A stretch of DNA of 64,000 nucleotides from JACCVL01 sp963704295 (GCA_963704295.1 OY969884.1:1550001-1614000); one strand, 5' to 3'; positions 1-9,454 are shown, counted from the stretch's first letter. Notes: generated by a model not told the origin, from the sequence alone. Numbers and translations: made by a program.

Positions 1-1
1 C

Positions 2-1375
2 TCGCAGGACTCCCTCGGTGGGCCGGAGGGCTTCCTGGTCGCGATGGTGGAAGACGAGCTGCGCGAGATCGGCTTCACCGAGTCGGAGATAAACGGCGGC
101 GGGTTGCAGGTCACCACCACCTTCGACAAGCAGGCGATGACCGCGGCGAAGGATGCCATCCGGGCCCAGGAGCTCGGCAACCTCAAGGCGCTGCACGTCG
201 CCCTCGCGTCGGTCGAGCCCGGCAGCGGTGCGGTGCGGGCGCTGTACGGCGGACCGGACTACGTGGCCAGCGACTACAACTGGGCGCTCGCCGGAGCCCA
301 GCCCGGCTCGTCGTTCAAGCCGTTCGCACTGCTGGCCGGGCTGCGGGACGGGTTCAGCCTGAACGACACCTTCAACGGCAACTCGCCGTACCTGATCGAG
401 GGAACCGGCGAGGACGTCGAGAACCAGGGCGACTCCGGCGGGGGGTCGTTCGGAACGGTGTCCCTGCTCACCGCCACCGTGGAGTCGATCAACACCGCCT
501 ACGTCGACCTCACCTTGTCGATGGTGGACGGTGGCGAGAAGGTGATCGAGGCGGCCGAGCTGGCCGGCATCCCGAAGTCCGCCACCAAGGAGCTCGCGCC
601 GGTGCCGGTGGTCCCGCTCGGGTACGCGCCGGTGCCGACCATCGACATGGCCAACGCCTACGCCACGTTCGCCGCACAGGGCCGGCGGGCGGACTGGTAC
701 GTCGTCGAGGAGGTCCTCGACGCCGACGGCGAGACCGTCTACACGGCCAAGGCGACGGCCGAGCGGGCCTTCTCCGCCGACATCGCGAGCGATGTCTCCT
801 ATGCCCTGCAGCAGGTCGTCGAGCAGGGCACCGGCACCAACGCCGGAGTCGTCACCTGCCCCGCGGCCGGCAAGACCGGGACGGCCACGGGTGCCGAGGG
901 TGAGGTGTCGTCCTCATGGTTCGTCGGCTTCACCCCCAACCTGTCCACCGCGGTGATGTACGTCCGCGGGGACGGCAACGACCAGCTCGAGGGGTTCTTG
1001 CCCACGTTCTACGGCGGTGAGTACCCGGCCAGGACCTGGGCGGCCTACACCCAGTCCGCGTTGGAGGGCGAGGAGTGCGTGCCGTTCCCCGAGCCCGCAT
1101 TCGTCAGCGGGACGCCACCCACCTCGGCGCCTCCGAGCACGACCGCGCCGCCGGCGACGACCACCCAGCCGCCGACCACGACCACGACGACGCCGCCGAC
1201 CACTACGACCACCACCACCGAGCCGCCGACCACCACGACGACCGAGCCGCCGACCACCACGACGACCAAGCCGCCGACGACGACGCAGCCGCCGACCACG
1301 CAGCCGCCGACCACGGTGCCGACCGGGCCGACCAGCCCACCGACCGGGGGCCCAGGAGGCGGGGGCGGCGGATGA
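2..1375 (+). CDS. Class A penicillin-binding protein, 3' part (transpeptidase domain)
   Basis: The C-terminal part of a bifunctional peptidoglycan synthase; the frame is open from the first bases of the window, so the start and the glycosyltransferase domain lie outside. Counting from an internal Met at base 44, the three transpeptidase motifs are in order: SSFK near residues 89-92 (acylated serine), SIN at 148-150 and KTG at 277-279. The last roughly 80 residues are a low-complexity Thr/Pro tail ending in Gly, typical of actinobacterial PonA-type enzymes and probably threading the wall. Cross-links stem peptides outside the membrane. The following membrane protein and the later rpsF-dnaB genes reproduce the mycobacterial ponA1 neighbourhood. 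Confidence 0.93.
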   Translation, partial: SQDSLGGPEGFLVAMVEDELREIGFTESEINGGGLQVTTTFDKQAMTAAKDAIRAQELGNLKALHVALASVEPGSGAVRALYGGPDYVASDYNWALAGAQPGSSFKPFALLAGLRDGFSLNDTFNGNSPYLIEGTGEDVENQGDSGGGSFGTVSLLTATVESINTAYVDLTLSMVDGGEKVIEAAELAGIPKSATKELAPVPVVPLGYAPVPTIDMANAYATFAAQGRRADWYVVEEVLDADGETVYTAKATAERAFSADIASDVSYALQQVVEQGTGTNAGVVTCPAAGKTGTATGAEGEVSSSWFVGFTPNLSTAVMYVRGDGNDQLEGFLPTFYGGEYPARTWAAYTQSALEGEECVPFPEPAFVSGTPPTSAPPSTTAPPATTTQPPTTTTTTPPTTTTTTTEPPTTTTTEPPTTTTTKPPTTTQPPTTQPPTTVPTGPTSPPTGGPGGGGGG

Positions 1376-1395
1376 CCGCGCCCGCTTCGCGTCCG

Positions 1396-1401
1396 TAGCC
1401 T
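1396..1401 (+). promoter_or_regulatory. -10 element, leaderless promoter of the GT87-like gene
   Basis: TAGCCT lies exactly 6 nt before the GTG at 1408, so transcription should begin at or next to the start codon. No Shine-Dalgarno sequence is present. Confidence 0.45.
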
Positions 1402-1407
1402 GCCCAT

Positions 1408-2865
1408 GTGGATTCCCCCGGGGAGCGGCGCGGTGCGCAGGCACGGCCGGTGATCGCCCCCACCAGGGATGACCCGCTGGTCGCCGCCGGGAGCGTCGCC
1501 GTGGGGGGGCCGGTGGGCCGACACGCGGCCGCGCACCCGTTCTGGTCGCCGCTGCGGGTGGTGCTGGCGCTGGTCACACTGGCCGGGGTCCTCAACCTGG
1601 CGCACACCGCCCCGTGCCAGTCGGGGGCCTGGTGGGACGGTCAGGCGTATGCCGACCTCTGCTACAGCGACGTCCCGCTGTCCTACGTCTCGGCCGGGCA
1701 CGTCGAAGGGCTGCTCCTCTCCGCGGACACCGCCGGCCGCTACCCGGCCAGCACGGACCCCGCCCCGGTCGCCGCGCTGGCGCTGCTGACCGGATCGGTC
1801 GCGCGGCTGGTGACCGACGACGGTGACCTGCCGGATCGGTCCGGCCTGAGCGTGCGCCGGCTGGCCGCCGAGCCGGAGATCCAGCAGGAGGCCGTGACCT
1901 TCTACGCGCTGTACGCCCTGTTGATGGTGGGAGCAATGCTGACCATCGGCACTCTGCTGGTCGGCGTGTCCGGGCGGCGGCGGTGGGACGCGGCCGCGTT
2001 CGCGATCGCACCGGTGCTGGTGCTCGCCGCGACCATCGGGTGGGACCTCGTCGGGGTGGCGCTGACCGTCGCGGCGCTGCACGCCTGGTCGCGGGACCGG
2101 CCTGCCGCTTCCGGCGTGCTGCTCGGCAGCGCCGTTGCCGCCGCGGTCTGGCCGGTCGCCCTGCTCGCCGCGACCGCGGCCCTCGCCCTCCGATCCCGCC
2201 AGCTGCGAGCGCTGGGCACCCTCGCTGGCGTCGGCACCGGGGTCTGGGCGCTGTGGCAGCTGCCGGTGCTCGTGCGGGGCGGCGGCTCGTGGGTGGACAC
2301 CGTCAACCACACCCTGCAGGGACAGATCGGCTACGGCTCGCTGTGGAGGCTGGCGGCAACGTACGGAGTGACGGTGTCGCCGGGAGTGCTGGTGTGGACC
2401 GTCGCGGTCGGTGTCGGGCTCGTCGCCGTGCTGGTCACGCTGCTGGTGCTGCGCGCCGGTCGGCGGCCGCGGCTGCCCCAGGTGGTGTTCCTGCTCCTCG
2501 TCGGCGGCCTGCTGGTGTGGCCGGTCTACTCACCGCAGTACGTCTTGTGGCTGCTGCCCTTCGCCGTGCTGGCCCGCCCGCGGTGGCGCGACCTGCTGAT
2601 CTGGCAGGCGGGCGAGGTGCTGTACTTCCTGGCCATCTGGTGGACCCTGTCCGGTGCCACGGGAGACGCCGGTGGCGTCGACAAGCCGTACGCCGCCGCG
2701 ATCGCGTTGCGGGTGGCGGCCGAGCTGTGGCTGGCCGGGGTGGTGCTGCGCGACGTGCTCCGGCCCGAGCACGACCCGGTGCGTGCCGACCTGGTGACCG
2801 ACGATCCCGCCGGCGGGGTGCTGGCCGAGCCCGACCTGGCGGCCGCGGGAGCGCTCAGTCGATGA
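1408..2865 (+). CDS. Multi-pass membrane protein, GT87/DUF2029-like
   Basis: 485 residues with about ten hydrophobic segments after a roughly 45-residue hydrophilic N-terminus. The first loop after TM1 holds Asp/Trp-rich sequence (GAWWDGQAYADLCYSD), as in polyprenol-phosphate-mannose-dependent (GT-C fold) glycosyltransferases. Mycobacteria carry a similar protein directly after ponA1, so a role in envelope glycan assembly is plausible but not shown. The GTG start follows a TAGCCT -10 box by 6 nt. Its 3' end overlaps the convergent racemase-like gene by 11 bp. Confidence 0.7.
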   Translation: MDSPGERRGAQARPVIAPTRDDPLVAAGSVAVGGPVGRHAAAHPFWSPLRVVLALVTLAGVLNLAHTAPCQSGAWWDGQAYADLCYSDVPLSYVSAGHVEGLLLSADTAGRYPASTDPAPVAALALLTGSVARLVTDDGDLPDRSGLSVRRLAAEPEIQQEAVTFYALYALLMVGAMLTIGTLLVGVSGRRRWDAAAFAIAPVLVLAATIGWDLVGVALTVAALHAWSRDRPAASGVLLGSAVAAAVWPVALLAATAALALRSRQLRALGTLAGVGTGVWALWQLPVLVRGGGSWVDTVNHTLQGQIGYGSLWRLAATYGVTVSPGVLVWTVAVGVGLVAVLVTLLVLRAGRRPRLPQVVFLLLVGGLLVWPVYSPQYVLWLLPFAVLARPRWRDLLIWQAGEVLYFLAIWWTLSGATGDAGGVDKPYAAAIALRVAAELWLAGVVLRDVLRPEHDPVRADLVTDDPAGGVLAEPDLAAAGALSR

Positions 2866-3967
2866 CGATCCGGTCGAACGTCGTGGTGGTGAACCGGACG
2901 TCCACGTCGATCTCGTCGCCCACCTCCGGCACCGGGGCGCCGCCGGGCAGGTACACGAGGGACACCTGCATGTGCGGCGGCTCGACGAACCACCGCTGCC
3001 GGCCACCCACGGTGTACGGCGACAGGGCCATCCCCATCGCCCCCAGCCCGCCGCGGGCCACCGAGATCGCGCGCTGTCGCACCGTCTCGGCCGCCGTTGG
3101 GGCCTCCAGCCCGATGCCGTGCGCGGTCCCGCCGGCCACCACCAGCATCGCGCCCGAGCGCGGGAGCGCGCGCTGCCGGTAGCCGACCCGCTCACCGCTG
3201 GACACCCAGTGCCGGTCCAGCACCGTGGCCGTGGTGCGCAGCGCGCCCCGGTCGCCGAGCCACAGCGCGGTCCCGACCCTTGGGCGCACGCTCAGCCGCG
3301 GCCGGGCCACCCGGAGCCGGGCCAGCCCGGCCGGCCCCAGATGCGACACCCACAGCGTGTCGGTCTCCAGCCGGGATGCCTCGAGCACGGCCGCCCACTC
3401 CTCGGCCTCCTCCTCGTGCTCGCCGGCCAGCGGCAGGTGCAGGGCCAGTCCCTCCAGCCGCAGGCGGCCGGTCCGGATCGCCGCGGCGGCGGAGGCGAGC
3501 TCGTGCCGGGTCAGCCCGTGCCGCGACATCGAGGTCAACCCCTCCACGATCACCCGGCAGCCGGGTTGCCGGCTGCCCAGCTCCGCCAGGTCCGTCAGGC
3601 GCCCCACCGTGTGCAGCACCCGGTCGTCGGTGGGGAGCTCGGGCAGGAACGGTCGCCACGGCGAGAGCACCAAGACGTCGCCCCCGAACCTGGCCAGCAG
3701 GCCGGGGACCTCGTCGTACGTCCCGGCCGCCACCGTGTCCACCCCGTGTCCGCTGCCCGCGCCGGTGCGCAGCCACTCCGCGCGGCGCGCCAGCCCGGCC
3801 AGCCCGAAACCGTAGCCGTTGCCCTTGGTCACCGGGACGATGCCGTGCCCACCGGTGGGGTCGCCGCCCGCCTCATGGTCGGCACGACCAGCACCGGCGT
3901 AGGCGGCGGCGGTGCGGCGCAGATGGTCGCGCCAGCGCTGACCCTCGACGCGTAGTGTCAGCGGCAC
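2855..3967 (-). CDS. Alanine racemase-like PLP enzyme
   Basis: 370 residues with the fold-type III pattern of alanine racemase. VTKGNGYGFG near residue 48 corresponds to the family's VKADAYGHG, with Lys48 as the PLP Schiff-base lysine. A C-terminal segment around GERVGYRQ matches the region that supplies the catalytic tyrosine. The usual downstream GYADG signature is replaced by a GGTAHGI-type sequence, so substrate and even racemase activity are uncertain. It starts (GTG) 19 nt after femX with a GAGGGCGA ribosome-binding site. Position behind femX suggests a function in wall-peptide amino-acid supply; this is inference. Confidence 0.65.
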   Translation of the reverse strand: MPLTLRVEGQRWRDHLRRTAAAYAGAGRADHEAGGDPTGGHGIVPVTKGNGYGFGLAGLARRAEWLRTGAGSGHGVDTVAAGTYDEVPGLLARFGGDVLVLSPWRPFLPELPTDDRVLHTVGRLTDLAELGSRQPGCRVIVEGLTSMSRHGLTRHELASAAAAIRTGRLRLEGLALHLPLAGEHEEEAEEWAAVLEASRLETDTLWVSHLGPAGLARLRVARPRLSVRPRVGTALWLGDRGALRTTATVLDRHWVSSGERVGYRQRALPRSGAMLVVAGGTAHGIGLEAPTAAETVRQRAISVARGGLGAMGMALSPYTVGGRQRWFVEPPHMQVSLVYLPGGAPVPEVGDEIDVDVRFTTTTFDRIVID

Positions 3968-3986
3968 CGGTTCGCCCTCGCCCTCA

Positions 3987-5132
3987 TCACCTACGCACCC
4001 GCAGCATCAGGTCGAAGGCGCGGTACAGCAGCCGGTTGACCGGCAGGTCCCACTCGCCGACGTATTCCACCGCCTCCCCGCCGGTGCCTACCTTGAACTG
4101 CACCAGCCCGATGTGCGGGTCGTCGGGGTCCAGGGTGTCGGTGATGCCGCGGAGGTCGTAGACGGTGGCCCCGGCGGCCGCCGCGTCGCGCATCATCTGC
4201 CACTGGACGGCGTTGGAGCCGCGCACCTCGCGCTTGCTGGTGCTGGAGGCGCCGTAGGAGTACCAGGCGTGGCCGCCGACCCGGACCAGTGTGGTGGCCG
4301 CCACCAGGTCACCCTCGTGCTCGGCCAGGTACAGGCGCAGCCGGTCGGGGTCCTCGGCGGTGAGCTCGTCCCACATGGTGCTGAAGTACGTCAGCGGCCG
4401 CGGTGTGAAGCCGTCCCGGCCGGCGGTCTCGACGTACAGCGCGTGGAAGGCGGGCAGGTCGTCGCGGTTGCCTTGGCGCACCTCGACGCCGGACTTCGCC
4501 GCCTTCTTGATGTTCCGCCGCCACTGCTGGTTCATGCCCTTGAGCAGGGCATCCTCGTCCCGCCCACCGAGCGGGACCTGGAAGACGTACTGCGGCTGCC
4601 CGGCGGTGAACCCGCCGGCGGAGGTGACCGGTCGCCATCCCCCCGAGCGCAGCGAGGCGACCACCGCCTCGCCCACCGGGTCGCTGGCGTCCGCCGGCAC
4701 CGCGCCGAGTCGGGACAGCACCGGGTCGGCCACGGCGTTCTTGACCGTCGCCGCCTGCCAGCGCCGGGTGACCACCGGCGGACCCATCCGCACGGCGAAC
4801 GCCCCCTCGGCCCGAAGGTGCGCGACCAGGGGGTCCAGCCAGCCGGCGAGCCCGCCGGCCTCGGTCGCCTCGGACCAGTCGATGACCGGACCCTCCGGCA
4901 GGTACGCCAGGGTGCGGGCCAGGCGGGGGATCGACCGGTGCAGCACCAGGGCCACGCCGACCAGGTCCGGGCCGGCGAACCAGCCGAGCGACTCGGTGCG
5001 CCACTCGGTCTTGACCCGGCCCCAGGCAGGGGTCTGGAGGAAGCTCGCCGACGGGGAGGACCGCAGGTGCGCCAGATGCTGGGCGGCGTCGATCGGACGC
5101 ACCTCGAGGGTCCGGACTGACGACGGGGTCAC
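3987..5132 (-). CDS. femX: FemX/FemAB-type lipid II aminoacyltransferase
   Basis: Two tandem GNAT folds typical of Fem transferases, which use aminoacyl-tRNA to add the bridge amino acid to lipid II on the inner membrane face. N-terminal HLAHLRSSPSASFLQTPAWG is the family opening. The centre has NQQWRRNIKKAAKSGVEV and the C-terminal half has YSYGASSTSKREVRGSNAVQ and YDLRGI. The reading frame extends upstream, but the conserved sequence begins at the GTG used here, which has a TAGCCT -10 box 8 nt upstream. An alternative GTG at 5159 overlaps the endonuclease IV stop by 4 nt. With the downstream racemase-like gene it forms a peptidoglycan unit. Confidence 0.88.
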   Translation of the reverse strand: MTPSSVRTLEVRPIDAAQHLAHLRSSPSASFLQTPAWGRVKTEWRTESLGWFAGPDLVGVALVLHRSIPRLARTLAYLPEGPVIDWSEATEAGGLAGWLDPLVAHLRAEGAFAVRMGPPVVTRRWQAATVKNAVADPVLSRLGAVPADASDPVGEAVVASLRSGGWRPVTSAGGFTAGQPQYVFQVPLGGRDEDALLKGMNQQWRRNIKKAAKSGVEVRQGNRDDLPAFHALYVETAGRDGFTPRPLTYFSTMWDELTAEDPDRLRLYLAEHEGDLVAATTLVRVGGHAWYSYGASSTSKREVRGSNAVQWQMMRDAAAAGATVYDLRGITDTLDPDDPHIGLVQFKVGTGGEAVEYVGEWDLPVNRLLYRAFDLMLRVRR

Positions 5133-5140
5133 GGTCCGCG

Positions 5141-5146
5141 AGGCTA
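5141..5146 (-). promoter_or_regulatory. -10 element inside the nfo-femX junction
   Basis: TAGCCT on the minus strand, 8 nt before the GTG at 5132. It would give femX its own leaderless transcript besides readthrough from nfo. Confidence 0.3.
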
Positions 5147-5155
5147 GCGGAGCGG

Positions 5156-5971
5156 TCACCCCAGTCGGCCGCGAAGCCAGCCGATGTCGGCTCCCTGACC
5201 GTCTGGACCACCCGGCGTCTCGCACACCACCGGCGCCCCGGCGGCACGCACCACGTCGACCAGCTCGTCAGGGTCGATGCGGCCCTGGCCCAGGTTGGCA
5301 TGCCGGTCGGCGCCGGAGTCGAAGCCGTCCCGGCTGTCGTTGCAGTGCAGCAGGTCGATCCCGCCGGTGATCGCGACCACCCGCTCGACGACGGTGCCGA
5401 GCTCGATGCCACCGGCGTGCGCGTGGCAGGTGTCGAGACAGAAGCCCACCTTCCCGGCCTCGGCCGGGTCGCCGGCTGCCGCGTGCACCGCCTCCCAGAG
5501 CCGGGCGATGCGCTCCAGCCGACGAGCCATCGCGTTGTCACCACCGGCGGTGTTCTCGATCAACAGCGGGACCTTCAGGTCGGTCCGCTCGACGCACTTC
5601 GTCCAGTTCTCGAAGCCGGCCTCGGGGTCGGCGTCCTTGAGCACGTGTCCGCCGTGCACGATCACGCCCTGCGCGCCGATCTGCGCCGCCAGGTCGACGG
5701 TCTGCTGCAGCAGCTTGCGGCTGGGGATCCGGATCCGGTTGTTCGTGGTGGCCACGTTCAGCACGTACGGCGCGTGCACGTACAAGTCCACGCCGGCCGC
5801 CTCGGCCGCTGACCGCAGCCCGTCGGCGCCGCCGACGTAGGCCACCGTCGGCTTCTTCCATCCCTGCGGGTCCCCCAGGAAATGCTGGGACAGGTCGGCA
5901 CGCCGGGCGGAGGCCTCGGCGACCGGGTCGGCCTGGTCTACGTGCGCACCGATGCGGAGGGCTGCGGGCAT
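5156..5971 (-). CDS. nfo: Deoxyribonuclease IV (AP endonuclease)
   Basis: 271 residues, TIM-barrel endonuclease IV that incises 5' to abasic sites in base-excision repair. It begins LRIGAHVDQ. Metal-ligand motifs of the family are visible: VIVHGGH, LLIENTAGG, GFCLDTCHAHAGG, LLHCNDSRD and NLGQGRID. The frame runs open further upstream, but homology starts at the ATG used here, which also has TAGGCT 7 nt upstream. Its stop overlaps a possible femX start (GTGA). No neighbouring repair gene is seen. Confidence 0.92.
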   Translation of the reverse strand: MPAALRIGAHVDQADPVAEASARRADLSQHFLGDPQGWKKPTVAYVGGADGLRSAAEAAGVDLYVHAPYVLNVATTNNRIRIPSRKLLQQTVDLAAQIGAQGVIVHGGHVLKDADPEAGFENWTKCVERTDLKVPLLIENTAGGDNAMARRLERIARLWEAVHAAAGDPAEAGKVGFCLDTCHAHAGGIELGTVVERVVAITGGIDLLHCNDSRDGFDSGADRHANLGQGRIDPDELVDVVRAAGAPVVCETPGGPDGQGADIGWLRGRLG

Positions 5972-5978
5972 GCCGGCC

Positions 5979-5984
5979 AGCCTA
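5979..5984 (-). promoter_or_regulatory. -10 element, leaderless promoter of nfo
   Basis: TAGGCT on the minus strand, 7 nt upstream of the ATG; supports the start at 5971. Confidence 0.42.
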
Positions 5985-6060
5985 GGTGTCGCGACCCGAG
6001 GCGCTACGTTGAGTGCGGAGGTGCGGGGCCTCTCCAGTGACGTCGCCACGGGAGGGCACG

Positions 6061-6867
6061 ATGTGGAAGCGATCCCGACCGCACCCCGACGTGCGGACCG
6101 AGCGGGGGCGAACGGGCTCCGGCGCCACCGCACGGAACCTCACGAAGGTGTTCGGAAAGGGTCCGACAGCGGTGCGTGCCCTGGACGGGGTGACGGTGAC
6201 CTTCGAGCCGGGGTGGTTCACCGCCGTGATGGGGCCTTCCGGCTCCGGGAAGTCCACCCTGCTGCACTGCATGGCCGCGCTGGACGACAGCACCGGGGGA
6301 GAGGTCCTGATCGGCGAGCAGAGCCTGACCGGGTTGTCGGACAAGGAGCTGACCGCGCTGCGACGGGACCGGATCGGCTTCGTCTTCCAGCAGTTCAACC
6401 TGGTGCCCACACTGACCGCGCACGAGAACGTCGTGCTGCCGCTGGCGATCGCCGGCCGGCAGCCCGACGAGGGGTGGTACGACACCGTCGTCGACGCGGT
6501 CGGGCTGCGCGACCGGCTGCATCACAAGCCGACCGAGCTGTCCGGTGGCCAGCAGCAGCGGGTGGCCTGTGCGCGGGCGCTGATGAGCCGGCCGGACATC
6601 GTGTTCGCCGACGAGCCGACCGGCAATCTCGACTCCAGCTCCAGCGCCGAGGTGCTCGGCTTCCTGCGCCGCAGCGTCGATGAGTTCGACCAGACGGTGG
6701 TGATGGTGACGCACGACGCCGGCGCCGCGGCCTACACCGACCGGGTGGTCTTCCTCGACGACGGCCGTGTCGTCGACGAGCTGCGGAACCCGACGGCGGA
6801 CGCGGTGCTCGAGCGGATGAAGACGCTCACGCCTGCCCTGGCCGGCGGGCCGGCGAGACAGGGCTGA
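6061..6867 (+). CDS. ABC transporter ATP-binding protein, MacB/LolD family
   Basis: 268 residues. Walker A GPSGSGKST, Q-loop in FVFQQFNLVPTLTAHENV, signature LSGGQQQRVACARAL, Walker B VFADEPTGNLD and H-loop VTHD are all intact. The LVPTLTAHEN sequence and the MacB-like permease 4 nt downstream place it in the mechanotransmission ABC class (lipoprotein, peptide or antibiotic export). The ATG is preceded by GGAGGG at an ideal distance, so I do not use the longer frame opening at 6013. Confidence 0.9.
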   Translation: MWKRSRPHPDVRTERGRTGSGATARNLTKVFGKGPTAVRALDGVTVTFEPGWFTAVMGPSGSGKSTLLHCMAALDDSTGGEVLIGEQSLTGLSDKELTALRRDRIGFVFQQFNLVPTLTAHENVVLPLAIAGRQPDEGWYDTVVDAVGLRDRLHHKPTELSGGQQQRVACARALMSRPDIVFADEPTGNLDSSSSAEVLGFLRRSVDEFDQTVVMVTHDAGAAAYTDRVVFLDDGRVVDELRNPTADAVLERMKTLTPALAGGPARQG

Positions 6868-6871
6868 CACG

Positions 6872-9424
6872 GTGCTCCGCGCCGCGGTCCGGAACCTGCT
6901 CGCCCGCAAGCTGCGCCTGCTGCTGAGTGCCTTCGCGATCGTCCTCGGCGTCGCCTTCGTCGCCGGGTCGTACGTCTTCACCGACACGCTGGACGAGTCC
7001 TTCGACGCGATCGTCGACGCCAGTGTCGGAGACGTGATCGTCCGGCCGGAGACCACCGGTAGCGGTGACGCCACCTTCCAGGGTCTTGACGGCCGTACCG
7101 TTCCCGCCGCTGTCGTCGACGACCTCGCCGGGGTCCCCGGCGCCGAGCGGGTGGACGGGAACGTGACCGTCACCGGTGTCTTCGTCCTCGACCAGGACGG
7201 CGAGCTGATCGGGGGCCAGGGCGCACCCGGCATCGCGATCAACTACAACGACGCGCCCAACGCGGCAGGTCGGACGGTGGCCGAGATCGCCGACGGCGAC
7301 TGGCCGGACCAGCCGGGCGAGGTGGCGCTCGACGCCGGCACGGCGGACACCGCGGGTTACGCGGTCGGCGACACCGTGCCGATGGTCTCGGTCGGTGACC
7401 AGCCACGGCTGGAGCGCGAGCTGGTGGGCACCATCGACTTCGGCACCGCGTTGATCGGCGCCTCGCTGGTCGCCTTCGACACCGAGGACATGCGCGCGGT
7501 CTTCTTCGACGGTGCCGACGTGTTCACCGACATCTGGGTGACCAGTGACGGGTCCACGAATCAGGCGGAGCTGGCCGACGCGGTCCAGGCCGAGCTGCCG
7601 CCCGGATTCGAGGCGGTCACCGGAGCGAGTGCCGCGCAGGAGCAGACCGATGCCATCGGCGAGGGCCTGCAGTTCCTGAACATCTTCCTGCTGGTCTTCG
7701 CCGTCGTCTCGCTCGTGGTCGGAACGTTCCTGATCATCAACACCTTCTCGATCCTGGTGGCCCAGCGCAGTCGGGAGCTGGCCCTGCTGCGGGCGCTCGG
7801 CGCCTCCAGGCTGCAGGTGACCCGGCTGGTGCTCTTCGAGGCGGCGGCCGTCGGCCTGATCGGTTCCACCGCGGGCATCGGGGTCGGCTTCTTGCTGGCC
7901 CTCGCGCTCAAGGCCATCTTCGCGCTGATCGGTCTGGACCTCAGTGGCACGGACCTGGTGTTCCGGCCGCGGACCCTGCTGGTGTCGTACGCGGTCGGCA
8001 TGCTGGTCACCCTCGTGGCCGCCTACCTGCCGGCTCGCCGATCCGGCCGGATCGCGCCGGTCGCTGTGCTCCGCGACGGGGTGGCGCTGCCCACCTCGAC
8101 GCTGCGGGTGCGGCTGCTCGTGGGCATGGGTGTCGCCGCGCTCGGAGCGGGCGTCATCGCCGCCGGTCTGGTGGGTGCGGGCGGCACCGGCGCGGCCCTC
8201 GTGGGTGGCGGCATCCTCGGCGTGCTGATCGGTGTGTCCCTCGCCAGCCCGGTGCTCGGCCATCCCGTCCTGGTCGGCCTGCGCTCCGCGTACCGGCGGA
8301 TGTTCGGGGCGATCGGGCAACTGTCCGCCGAGAACGCCCTTCGCAACCCGCGGCGCACCGCCGCGACCGCCTCCGCGCTGATGATCGGTCTCGCCCTGGT
8401 GGCGACCATGTCGGTCCTGGGGCAGTCCACCAAGGCAAGCACCGACCGCCTGGTCAACGAGCAGCTGGCCGCAGACATCGTGGTGTCGAACTCCATCGGG
8501 CAGCCGTTCTCCCCCGCCGTGGCCGAGCAGGCGGCCGAGACCGACGGGGTCGCCTCGGTGGCTCCCTACCGCTACACGCCGGCGACCGTGGAGGGCAAGG
8601 ACGAGTTCGCGGTGGCGGCGACCGACCCGGAGCCGTTCACCGAGGTCGTCAGCTTGAGGGCCGCGGCGGGCGACATCGCCGACTTCACCGACGGCACCGT
8701 CGTGGTGGAGGAGGACCGCGCCGCTGAGCTCGGCGTCGAGCCCGGCGACTCCGTCACGCTGGGGCTGCCGGACGGCGAGCAGGAGATCGAGGTGGCGGCC
8801 GTCTTCGAGCAGAACCCGATCGTGGACACGCCGTACCTGTTCACGTTGAGCGCCTTCGTCGACGGCGGCCTGCGAGCGCAGGACAACTACGTCTACGTCA
8901 CGCTCGAGGATGCGGCGTCCCCAGCCGCGGTCCAGGCGGCGCTGGAGGAACAGGTCGCCGACCTGCCGCTGGTGTCGGTCAAGAACCAGACCCAGTTCGC
9001 GGACGAGATCCGCGGCCAGATCGACCAGTTCCTGGCCATCATCTACGCGCTGCTGGCCTTGGCGATCGTGATCGCCGTGCTGGGGATCATCAACACGCTG
9101 GCGCTGTCGGTGATCGAACGCACCCGCGAGGTGGGACTGCTCCGCGCCATCGGGATGCAGCGCCGGCAGCTGCGCCGGATGGTGCGGCTGGAGTCGGTGG
9201 CGATCTCGCTGCTGGGCGCGCTGCTCGGCGTGGTCATGGGAATCGTGTTCGGCGTGGTGCTGCAGCGGGCGATCGCCGACCAGGGGATCGAGGTGCTGCA
9301 GGTGCCCTGGGTTCAGCTGCTGGTGTTCGTGGCGGTGGCGGCCGTTGTCGGCGTCGTCGCGGCCGTGCTGCCCGCTCGTCGGGCGGCCCGGCTGGACGTG
9401 CTCGAAGCCATCGGCGCCGAGTGA
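6872..9424 (+). CDS. ABC transporter permease, MacB/FtsX-like, duplicated
   Basis: 850 residues with an N-terminal TM at about 10-30 followed by a large extracytoplasmic domain (about 31-265), then three TM segments. A second copy of the same arrangement follows: TM (about 495-515), a second periplasmic-type domain (to about 715) and three C-terminal TMs. Both FtsX motifs are present (SRELALLRALGASRLQV and REVGLLRAIGMQRRQLR). Full-length duplicated permeases of this size are common in actinobacteria. It works with the preceding ATPase; the substrate is unknown. A hairpin terminator begins at its stop codon. Confidence 0.88.
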   Translation: MLRAAVRNLLARKLRLLLSAFAIVLGVAFVAGSYVFTDTLDESFDAIVDASVGDVIVRPETTGSGDATFQGLDGRTVPAAVVDDLAGVPGAERVDGNVTVTGVFVLDQDGELIGGQGAPGIAINYNDAPNAAGRTVAEIADGDWPDQPGEVALDAGTADTAGYAVGDTVPMVSVGDQPRLERELVGTIDFGTALIGASLVAFDTEDMRAVFFDGADVFTDIWVTSDGSTNQAELADAVQAELPPGFEAVTGASAAQEQTDAIGEGLQFLNIFLLVFAVVSLVVGTFLIINTFSILVAQRSRELALLRALGASRLQVTRLVLFEAAAVGLIGSTAGIGVGFLLALALKAIFALIGLDLSGTDLVFRPRTLLVSYAVGMLVTLVAAYLPARRSGRIAPVAVLRDGVALPTSTLRVRLLVGMGVAALGAGVIAAGLVGAGGTGAALVGGGILGVLIGVSLASPVLGHPVLVGLRSAYRRMFGAIGQLSAENALRNPRRTAATASALMIGLALVATMSVLGQSTKASTDRLVNEQLAADIVVSNSIGQPFSPAVAEQAAETDGVASVAPYRYTPATVEGKDEFAVAATDPEPFTEVVSLRAAAGDIADFTDGTVVVEEDRAAELGVEPGDSVTLGLPDGEQEIEVAAVFEQNPIVDTPYLFTLSAFVDGGLRAQDNYVYVTLEDAASPAAVQAALEEQVADLPLVSVKNQTQFADEIRGQIDQFLAIIYALLALAIVIAVLGIINTLALSVIERTREVGLLRAIGMQRRQLRRMVRLESVAISLLGALLGVVMGIVFGVVLQRAIADQGIEVLQVPWVQLLVFVAVAAVVGVVAAVLPARRAARLDVLEAIGAE

Positions 9425-9454
9425 CCCCCCGCCGGGCGCCGGCGGCGGGGGGTC
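9423..9454 (+). terminator. Hairpin terminator after the MacB-like permease
   Basis: A perfect 12-bp stem (GACCCCCCGCCG pairs with CGGCGGGGGGTC) with an 8-nt loop begins at the stop codon. No U tract follows, as is usual for GC-rich actinobacterial terminators. Confidence 0.55.

Noticed and set aside
1045..2310. Long minus-strand reading frame of over 400 codons opposite the PBP and membrane genes
   Set aside because: A GC-composition shadow: it is Arg/Gly/Val-biased, has no family motif, and runs antisense to well-supported genes. The same applies to other long antisense frames, such as 6827-9511 and 30044-32047.
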